The notes beneath the pieces are model-generated. The model did not search any database. It was not told the DNA's origin and saw only the letters and a list, made by a program, of their open reading frames with translations. From positions 1 through 7,248 of the forward strand of contig CAMNGY010000071.1 of assembly GCA_946538795.1 (NCBI GenBank): 7,248 nt of DNA. Direction: 5' to 3'. This document shows positions 1 to 4,561 of this stretch, one piece after another; position 1 is the stretch's first letter, and every line of letters starts with the position of its first letter. This DNA is from an uncultured Treponema sp. (GTDB lineage Bacteria > Spirochaetota > Spirochaetia > Treponematales > Treponemataceae). Made by a program: the position numbers and the translations under genes.

Positions 1-131
1 AAAGAAATTCGGGCGGAAAGAAAAAGAAATTCGGGCGGAAAGAAAAAGAAATTCGAGGGGAAAGAAAAAGAAATTCGAGAGGAAAGAAAAAGAAATTCTA
101 GGGGAAAGAAAAATAAATTCGAGGGGAAAGG
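1..131. repeat. 22-bp tandem repeat array (VNTR-like), open on the left
   Basis: About six head-to-tail copies of a 22-bp unit are visible. The GAAATTC core (TAAATTC in the last copy) starts at 4, 26, 48, 70, 92 and 114, exactly 22 bp apart. The unit is almost all purine on the + strand: an AAATTC core, a variable G-rich heptamer, then AAAGAAAAA. The heptamer changes from CGGGCGG (first two copies) to CGAGGGG, CGAGAGG, CTAGGGG and CGAGGGG, so the copies nearest the edge are most alike and those nearest gene 1 have drifted. The copies abut with no unique sequence between them, which excludes a CRISPR array. The array continues beyond the left edge, so its copy number is unknown. Its purine bias and roughly two-helical-turn period suggest unusual or curved DNA, but function is not shown by the sequence. 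Confidence 0.95.
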
Positions 132-161
132 CTTTCCTGACCTCCTGATCCGTTTTTTTTT
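121..161 (+). terminator. possible intrinsic terminator of an upstream gene
   Basis: GAGG (121-124) can pair with CCTC (141-144), and GGAA (125-128) with TTCC (134-137), giving an eight-pair stem with a five-base loop and a three-base bulge (138-140). A run of nine T follows at 153-161. The eight bases between the stem and the T run are more than a classical intrinsic terminator allows, so this is only a candidate. It would end transcription arriving from beyond the left edge and insulate gene 1. Confidence 0.3.
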
Positions 162-226
162 CAAAAAATCTAAAAATATGACGGTTTTTGCCTGAAAAAA
201 AACATGCGGCACGGCGGGGATAGCAT

Positions 227-255
227 TTGTCCCGGCAATGTGCTATCCTTATCCT
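227..255 (+). promoter_or_regulatory. candidate sigma70 promoter for gene 1
   Basis: TTGTCC (227-232) is followed after exactly 17 bp by TATCCT (250-255). An identical TATCCT lies directly before it (244-249) and carries an extended -10 TG at 241-242, so two overlapping -10 elements are possible. Transcription would start near 256-262, only about 13-20 nt before the GTG at 275. The TTG at 227, which opens the longest reading frame of gene 1, is itself the proposed -35 element. That argues against it being the start codon. Both hexamers are further from consensus than those of genes 2 and 3. Confidence 0.45.
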
Positions 256-265
256 TGTACAAGGA
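252..265. promoter_or_regulatory. 14-bp perfect palindrome over the -10/start region and ribosome site of gene 1
   Basis: TCCTTGTACAAGGA reads identically on both strands. It covers the end of the candidate -10, the predicted transcription start and the AAGGA ribosome-binding site (261-265) of gene 1. As DNA it is in the right place for a dimeric repressor operator. As RNA, if transcription started early enough, TCCTT and AAGGA could pair around a GTAC loop and hide the ribosome site. Neither role is shown, and a 14-bp palindrome could be chance. Confidence 0.35.
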
Positions 266-274
266 AATAACAGC

Positions 275-2032
275 GTGAAAAAAGCTTCCCGAATCATCAT
301 ACTTGTCTGCTCGGCCATCCTTATCACGGGCCTTTCGGCGGCATTCCTGCCTGCGGTGCAGCGTTTCGCCATAAACTTTGTCGAAGTTCACAGGAACGAC
401 GACATAAACGACGTATTCTGGGCACAGCAGATGTTTGCCTTCGCTTCGCTGGGCATAATCTCGATACTGCTGTGCGACAGCATACTGCTGAGCAAAAAGT
501 GCCGGGAGATTTTTCTCGCGTTTGCCGGGGACGTAAAAGGAGTCGCCGGAACCGTACGGCAGAACAGGAAATGGCTGTTTGTCCTCATGGGCTTCTACTT
601 CCTGGGTTATTTTTCCATAATCCGGGCAAACTACTCGAACTATCCGATCGATGACCTGGCCAGGCAGCTGCGGGGAACGCGGGAATGGGTGAACTTCTAC
701 CGCTACTGCTCGGAAATAGGTTCCATCTTCGTCCACACGTCCATGCGCATCTTTGACATTGCGCCTCTCACGCAGTTCATCGCCATCTTCCTCATTTCGC
801 TCGCATCTCTTTTCATCATCCAAAGCCTCACCGGAGGAAGTTTTTCAGCAGCAACGTGCATCGCAGTTCTTCCCGCAGGCCTGTTCCCGTTCTATCTGTC
901 AAACTTTTCCTACAGGTACGACTCGCCGTACATGGCCCTTTCTATCCTGGCCAGCGTGACACCCTTCATGTTCCTGCCAAAGCAAAGGAGCTTCATAATC
1001 AGTTCCGTGCTCTGCCTTTTCATAATGTGCACGTCATACCAGGCGTCCAGCGGAATATACGTGTTCATGGCCATATTGCATTTCCTGAAAATGCTCGTGC
1101 AGGAAAAGAAGCCCGCGGAATGCCTTGCACGCTTTACCCTGGCAAGCGTCGCATGCTATGTGGTGACGCTCCTTGTATTCTCCTTCCTCTTCATTGAAAA
1201 GATTGAGGATGAAATCTACGTTGACATGACGCCAAAGCTTTCCATGCTGATCCCGAATTCCGCCATCTACATAAGGAAGCTTGTGCGGGGCCTGGGAAAG
1301 ACGCCGACCCTCTTTTTGTCCGCGCTCATGCCGGCCCTCTTCCTGTGCCTCAGCACGATGAAGGCCCGCTGCGCCAGGCTGCCGGCATTCGCAGTGTCGC
1401 TCCTGGCCATCGCCGTCTCACTGCCGCTCACGTTCGGCTCATACATCGCGCTGGTCCGCCCGGAATTCTACCCCAGGGCCTTCACGGGAATAGGGGTTTT
1501 CCTGGCCTGCATAGCGGTCAGCACCGTCCGGCTTGCCGGATGCCCCCTGCCGGCTGCAGGAAACAGGGGCTTTTCATCCCGCCTGGTGCGCACGGCCAGC
1601 TTCTGCCTTTCCTATTGCTGCATAGCCTTCGCATTCGCCTTCGGGAACGCACAATGCGCCCAGAAAGAGTACATGCAGTTCCGGGGTGCAATCCTCGCCC
1701 AGGACCTGGCCGAATTCATAAAGGAAGGCGACCAGGACATAGAGCTGAAATTCGTGGAGACAATAGGCTATGCCCGCAAAGCGGAGCTTCTCACTCAGAT
1801 ATATCCGCTCACGACGGAGGCCATGGACATAGGGCTTGCCAGGGGCAGCTCCTGCGAGCTGATCCTTGAGTCGATGAATCTGATACGCCTGAGGGGGAAG
1901 TCAAGCCACGATTACGACGGCGCGGACATGCCGGTCCTGAAGGAAAACGCATACCACACGATTCAGGGCAAGGACGGAAAATTCCTGATCACGCTGCGAA
2001 GCCCGGATATTCCAACGCTGAAAGACATGTGA
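275..2032 (+). CDS. GtrII-family membrane glucosyltransferase (paralogue 1)
   Basis: This is a multi-pass membrane protein of 585 aa from the GTG at 275. Its features match the GtrII family (known from serotype-converting phage glucosyltransferases), which moves a sugar from a polyprenyl-phosphate donor onto a surface glycan outside the membrane. After a first hydrophobic segment (about 6-26) and two more, an outer loop carries YPIDDLARQ with an acidic pair D126-D127, then FVHTS and FDIAPLTQ (160-167), then YRYDSPYMALS (from 213). About 7-8 further membrane segments follow, and a soluble C-terminal domain of about 125 residues (from about 460). The GTG start is chosen because AAGGA (261-265) sits nine bases upstream, the N-terminus then aligns with gene 4, and the longer TTG frame (227, 601 aa) would begin inside the promoter. 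The donor sugar cannot be read from the sequence. The membrane-GtrII assignment is firm; the exact sugar is not. Confidence 0.85.
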   Translation: MKKASRIIILVCSAILITGLSAAFLPAVQRFAINFVEVHRNDDINDVFWAQQMFAFASLGIISILLCDSILLSKKCREIFLAFAGDVKGVAGTVRQNRKWLFVLMGFYFLGYFSIIRANYSNYPIDDLARQLRGTREWVNFYRYCSEIGSIFVHTSMRIFDIAPLTQFIAIFLISLASLFIIQSLTGGSFSAATCIAVLPAGLFPFYLSNFSYRYDSPYMALSILASVTPFMFLPKQRSFIISSVLCLFIMCTSYQASSGIYVFMAILHFLKMLVQEKKPAECLARFTLASVACYVVTLLVFSFLFIEKIEDEIYVDMTPKLSMLIPNSAIYIRKLVRGLGKTPTLFLSALMPALFLCLSTMKARCARLPAFAVSLLAIAVSLPLTFGSYIALVRPEFYPRAFTGIGVFLACIAVSTVRLAGCPLPAAGNRGFSSRLVRTASFCLSYCCIAFAFAFGNAQCAQKEYMQFRGAILAQDLAEFIKEGDQDIELKFVETIGYARKAELLTQIYPLTTEAMDIGLARGSSCELILESMNLIRLRGKSSHDYDGADMPVLKENAYHTIQGKDGKFLITLRSPDIPTLKDM

Positions 2033-2110
2033 GGTCCCGGGCATGGGGCGGGCGCAAAGGCCCCAGATATGGCCAGTGGCCCCAGATGAAAGCGGGAGAT
2101 CCCGGGCATG
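2031..2110 (+). repeat. nested pairs of short direct repeats between genes 1 and 2
   Basis: GAGGTCCCGGGCATG (2031-2045) recurs as GAGATCCCGGGCATG (2096-2110) with one mismatch, 65 bp apart. Inside this frame GGCCCCAGAT occurs at 2059-2068 and again at 2078-2087, 19 bp apart. The first copy begins on the stop codon of gene 1 and the second ends immediately before the -35 of gene 2. CCCGGG in each outer copy is itself palindromic. This may be the trace of a local duplication or of paired protein-binding sites. No small gene is evident in the gap. Confidence 0.6.
2044..2065 (+). terminator. GC-rich hairpin after gene 1, weak terminator candidate
   Basis: TGGGGC (2044-2049) pairs perfectly with GCCCCA (2060-2065) around a ten-base loop, beginning 12 bases after the gene 1 stop. 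A second GCCCCA (2079-2084) could compete for the same arm. There is no T run afterwards, so it is not a textbook intrinsic terminator. It may only stabilise the 3' end of the gene 1 transcript or slow polymerase. Confidence 0.3.
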
Positions 2111-2139
2111 TTGAGCTTGCCGCCCGAATCCGCTATAAT
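2111..2139 (+). promoter_or_regulatory. strong sigma70 promoter for gene 2
   Basis: TTGAGC (2111-2116) and a consensus TATAAT (2134-2139) are separated by exactly 17 bp. Transcription should begin about 7-9 bp after the -10, at 2145-2148, which is at or within three bases of the ATG of gene 2 (2148). The first 11 bases, TTGAGCTTGCC, match the gene 3 promoter at 10 of 11 positions with identical spacing to the -10. This is the best promoter in the window and predicts a leaderless message. Confidence 0.8.
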
Positions 2140-2144
2140 CGGGC
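2122..2144. promoter_or_regulatory. inverted repeat bracketing the gene 2 -10 box
   Basis: GCCCGA (2122-2127) and TCGGGC (2139-2144) form a perfect six-base inverted repeat with half-site starts 17 bp apart. The right arm begins on the last base of the -10 hexamer, and the spacer contains the rest of it. A repressor bound here would block the promoter. Six-base GC-rich arms arise readily by chance in this composition, so the operator role is speculative. Confidence 0.3.
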
Positions 2145-2147
2145 ACC

Positions 2148-3323
2148 ATGCAGCCCAACAGAATCGGCCTTTACATCCATGAGGTTCTTTACAACAGGGG
2201 AGGAACCGAGGCCTATACCGTCAGGATGGCGGAGGCCCTGGCAGAAATTTACCCCCAGGCGGAGATCTTCTTCGTGTCAGAATGCCACGCCCCGTCCGAC
2301 TTCCGGGGGGACGACTCTTTCTGCGCGCTCATGAAAGAACGTTACGGGGTGGAATTTGACAGCGGCAAGGTCCATTTGAGGCCGGTGCGGACAGACGGCA
2401 GGGGCAGGCTGGGCGCGCTGCTGCAAAAAAGAAGGATGCGGAACGCGTCACGGGATGCCGACCTTTTCTTCTACTGCAGCCGCGGCTACCTCACCTTCCG
2501 TGCCAGGCGCAACATTGCGATAATTCACTTCCCGATGCGGCCGGAGCCGGACAGTTCCCGCAAGGGCCTTTCCCTTCCCGCCAAAATCCTCCGCAAAAGG
2601 AGGGACAGGCGTTTCGCCTCATCCTACGACGCGTTCCTGCCCAACTCCACGTTCACGCGGGGTTACCTGGAGCAGTACTGGCCGGGCATACCAAAAGAAA
2701 AGATCCACCTTCTTTACCCGCCCATCGCCCCCGTTCCTGACATGGGCCTGCCCAAGGAGAAGATAATCCTCGTGTGCAGCAGGATCGACGCGGCCAAAAA
2801 GCTGGAGCTCATGATAGACACCTACCGCTCATCCCCCCTGCTGCACGGGAGCTACAGGCTGGTCATAGCGGGCAACAATGCGAGCGACACCGTGGACTAC
2901 TGGGAGAAGATATGCGGGTACACGAAAGGCGGCGACGTGGAGCTGTATCCCAACGCCTCCTGGGACAAAATCGTGGAGCTGTACAACCGGGCGCAAGTTT
3001 TCTGGCACTGCAAGGGCTATGGCGAGGACGACCCATACATGATGGAGCACTTCGGCATGACGACCGTGGAAGCAATGGGGGCAGGCTGCGTGCCTGTCGT
3101 CATAGACAAAGGCGGACAGGCGGAAATAGTGACGGAAGGCTCCGGCTTCAAGTGGGACAGCCCGGAGCAGCTGGTCGCCCGCACGGAGGAGCTTGCCAGC
3201 GACCCGGAGCTTGCGGCGCGGATGTCACGGGCTGCCAGGGAGAGGGCGGCGGACTTCTATACGGACGCGTTCAGGGAAAGGCTGCGGGGCATACTTGAAA
3301 AACAGCTGAGCCGCCATACATAA
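2148..3323 (+). CDS. GT4-family (GT-B fold) glycosyltransferase, probably leaderless
   Basis: A cytoplasmic retaining glycosyltransferase of 391 aa, a normal length for family GT4, which transfers a sugar from a nucleotide donor to a growing glycan. The N-terminal acceptor domain opens with a beta strand (RIGLYIHEVL) and the glycine loop GGTEA (18-22), with LPNSTFTR around 166. The C-terminal domain begins near 205 with the donor-site segment SRIDAAKK (R212, K217-K218). It then carries HCKGYGEDD and the family's E-x7-E signature, EHFGMTTVE (E300, E308), followed by GCVPVVIDKGGQAEIV. All expected catalytic-domain features are present, so it looks intact. The start is unusually secure: the in-frame codon inside the -10 box is a TAA (2136-2138), and no other start codon lies between it and the ATG at 2148. 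There is no Shine-Dalgarno sequence. Donor and acceptor sugars cannot be told from the sequence. Confidence 0.93.
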   Translation: MQPNRIGLYIHEVLYNRGGTEAYTVRMAEALAEIYPQAEIFFVSECHAPSDFRGDDSFCALMKERYGVEFDSGKVHLRPVRTDGRGRLGALLQKRRMRNASRDADLFFYCSRGYLTFRARRNIAIIHFPMRPEPDSSRKGLSLPAKILRKRRDRRFASSYDAFLPNSTFTRGYLEQYWPGIPKEKIHLLYPPIAPVPDMGLPKEKIILVCSRIDAAKKLELMIDTYRSSPLLHGSYRLVIAGNNASDTVDYWEKICGYTKGGDVELYPNASWDKIVELYNRAQVFWHCKGYGEDDPYMMEHFGMTTVEAMGAGCVPVVIDKGGQAEIVTEGSGFKWDSPEQLVARTEELASDPELAARMSRAARERAADFYTDAFRERLRGILEKQLSRHT

Positions 3324-3326
3324 CAA

Positions 3327-3349
3327 GACATCCTGCAACGTGACATCCT
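3327..3349 (+). repeat. direct repeat GACATCCT upstream of the gene 3 promoter
   Basis: GACATCCT occurs at 3327-3334 and again at 3342-3349, 15 bp apart. The second copy ends on the first T of the -35 hexamer. The spacing is not a whole number of helical turns, and eight bases is short, so it may be chance. Its position makes an activator or repressor site conceivable. Confidence 0.3.
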
Positions 3350-3377
3350 TGAGTTTGCCCTTAAGGTATGCTATACT
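3349..3377 (+). promoter_or_regulatory. sigma70 promoter for the gene 3-4-5 operon
   Basis: TTGAGT (3349-3354) and TATACT (3372-3377) are separated by exactly 17 bp, and TG at 3369-3370 makes an extended -10. TTGAGTTTGCC matches the gene 2 promoter in 10 of 11 bases. Transcription should start near 3384, only about 11 nt before the ATG at 3395. The ATG at 3368, which opens the longest frame, lies inside this promoter and would not be in the mRNA. Between the hexamers sits an eight-base palindrome CCTTAAGG (3359-3366). Because genes 3, 4 and 5 are overlapping or nearly contiguous, this promoter probably drives all three. Confidence 0.75.
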
Positions 3378-3384
3378 GTCTGCC

Positions 3385-3388
3385 GGAG
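3385..3388 (+). promoter_or_regulatory. ribosome-binding site deciding the gene 3 start
   Basis: GGAG lies six bases before the ATG at 3395, good Shine-Dalgarno spacing. The alternative ATG at 3368 has only TAAGG (3362-3366) one base upstream, which is too close. If transcription starts near 3384, this site is at the very 5' end of the message. Confidence 0.6.
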
Positions 3389-3394
3389 CAAGGC

Positions 3395-4561
3395 ATGTCA
3401 GGAAAAATCGTATTCATCACGAGCCACAACTGGGACACAAAGCGGCTGGGCGGCTTTCACAAGCTTGCGGAGGCGGCATGCCGGGCGGGAAAGGAGACAG
3501 TCTTCTTCAGCTTCCCCCGCCCCTACTACGGGATGCTGCTCAAGCGGGAGCAGCTGAACGCGGATGTCATAAAGAAGCTTTCCGACGGGGCCAGGTACGA
3601 GATTGAGGAAGGGAAGGAAATTCTGAACGTCTGCTTCCCGACCTTCCGCATACCGGACGCATGCGGCAAGATAGTTCCCGCCTGCGTGATGAACTTCCTG
3701 CTCAGACACTCGCTCAGAAGCTTCCGCGGCTTCGCAAGGAAATTCCTGGCCGGAACGGACTGCTTCGTCTTTGAATCCTGCGAGGGAATCGCCTTCGTGG
3801 ACAGGATAAGAAAGCTCTTCCCCCAGGCAAGGATAATCTACCGCCCGTCCGACCCGCTCGTATACGCCTCCGTCCCGGAAAGGACGAGGGAGCTTGAGCG
3901 GAACATGCTGCTCAAGGCGGACAGGGTGCTGCTGGTAAACGAGGAAGGACGCGAGGCTTACAGGCGGATCATACCGGACTTTGACAAGAAGGTTTCCTGC
4001 ACGATACTTCCCAACGGTGTGGATTTGGCCCCCTATATGCGGCGTTACCCGGAGCCCGAGGAGATGAAAGGCAGGAAATCCGTCGTCTACGTAGGCGCGT
4101 GGGGGGTGGAATGGCCCCTGCTGTACCGGGCCGCGGAGGAACTTCCGCAGCTGCATCTCTTCGTCGTCTGCCCCAACTATCCTGACAAATCCGTGCTGGC
4201 CCGGGTGGACAAAATCCCGAACCTTACTTACATACCCGGCATAAAGAGCGGCGAGGTCCCCGCCTGGATAACGAACTGTACGGTGGTCATGGTCCCCTAC
4301 GTGACGGACTTCTACAAGGACAGGCCCCTCGGCATAACGGCGAAATACTACCAGGCCATGGCGGCCCACAAGCCCATCGTCGCCTACTCGGACACGGAAA
4401 AGCTGGCCGGCGTCGGGGTGAGCGTGACATACAGCTACGAGGACTTCATCAGCGAGCTGGGCAAGGCCGCCGCCGAAAAATACCGCAGCTACGACTTTGA
4501 CCTGACTGGCCGCGACTGGAAGGTGATAGGCAGGAAGTTCCTTGCCGAGGTGGAAGGATGA
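3395..4561 (+). CDS. GumK-like (GT70-like, GT-B fold) glycosyltransferase
   Basis: A predicted 388-aa glycosyltransferase without membrane segments, likely acting at the inner face of the membrane. The N-terminal domain starts KIVFITSHNWDTKRLGG. The central segment VFESCEGIAF (E127) leading to IIYRPSDPL (Y149-P154) closely resembles, from memory, the VFES...YRxSD segment of Xanthomonas GumK, the GT70 glucuronosyltransferase that acts on a polyprenyl-linked oligosaccharide. The C-terminal domain has LPNGVD (N207-D210), VVYVGAWG and a donor-site segment DRPLGITAKYYQAMAAHKPIV (from D309). Its length is close to GumK's. The ATG at 3395 is preferred over 3368 (397 aa) because the longer start lies inside the promoter and adds nine residues unlike a GT-B first strand. 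It overlaps gene 4 by ATGA, implying translational coupling. Specificity for glucuronic acid is not established; it may use another sugar. Confidence 0.85.
   Translation: MSGKIVFITSHNWDTKRLGGFHKLAEAACRAGKETVFFSFPRPYYGMLLKREQLNADVIKKLSDGARYEIEEGKEILNVCFPTFRIPDACGKIVPACVMNFLLRHSLRSFRGFARKFLAGTDCFVFESCEGIAFVDRIRKLFPQARIIYRPSDPLVYASVPERTRELERNMLLKADRVLLVNEEGREAYRRIIPDFDKKVSCTILPNGVDLAPYMRRYPEPEEMKGRKSVVYVGAWGVEWPLLYRAAEELPQLHLFVVCPNYPDKSVLARVDKIPNLTYIPGIKSGEVPAWITNCTVVMVPYVTDFYKDRPLGITAKYYQAMAAHKPIVAYSDTEKLAGVGVSVTYSYEDFISELGKAAAEKYRSYDFDLTGRDWKVIGRKFLAEVEG

Noticed and set aside
1..131. CRISPR array
   Set aside because: The 22-bp copies are directly adjacent with no unique spacers, and no cas gene is present.
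184..203. GTTTTT...AAAAAC hairpin before gene 1
   Set aside because: The stem is almost only A-T pairs with an eight-base loop, so it is unlikely to be a stable terminator on either strand.
227..274. TTG at 227 as the start of gene 1
   Set aside because: It coincides with the proposed -35 element and adds 16 residues that do not align with the paralogous gene 4; the GTG at 275 has a better-spaced AAGGA. A GGGGA before the TTG keeps this option from being fully excluded.
170..823. 217-residue - strand frame over the gene 1 promoter and 5' part
   Set aside because: It is highly charged, matches no family I recognise, and runs antisense through the conserved DD loop of gene 1.
2033..2147. small RNA or small ORF in the gene 1-gene 2 gap
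   Set aside because: No ribosome site with a plausible coding frame and no promoter-terminator pair of its own; the repeats and the gene 2 promoter account for most of it.
3368..3394. ATG at 3368 as the start of gene 3
   Set aside because: It lies between the -35 and -10 elements, upstream of the predicted transcription start, and lacks a usable ribosome site.
3398..4369. 323-residue open frame on the - strand opposite gene 3
   Set aside because: It is a long antisense frame of the kind common in GC-rich genes, with no recognisable domain, while the + strand has clear glycosyltransferase motifs.
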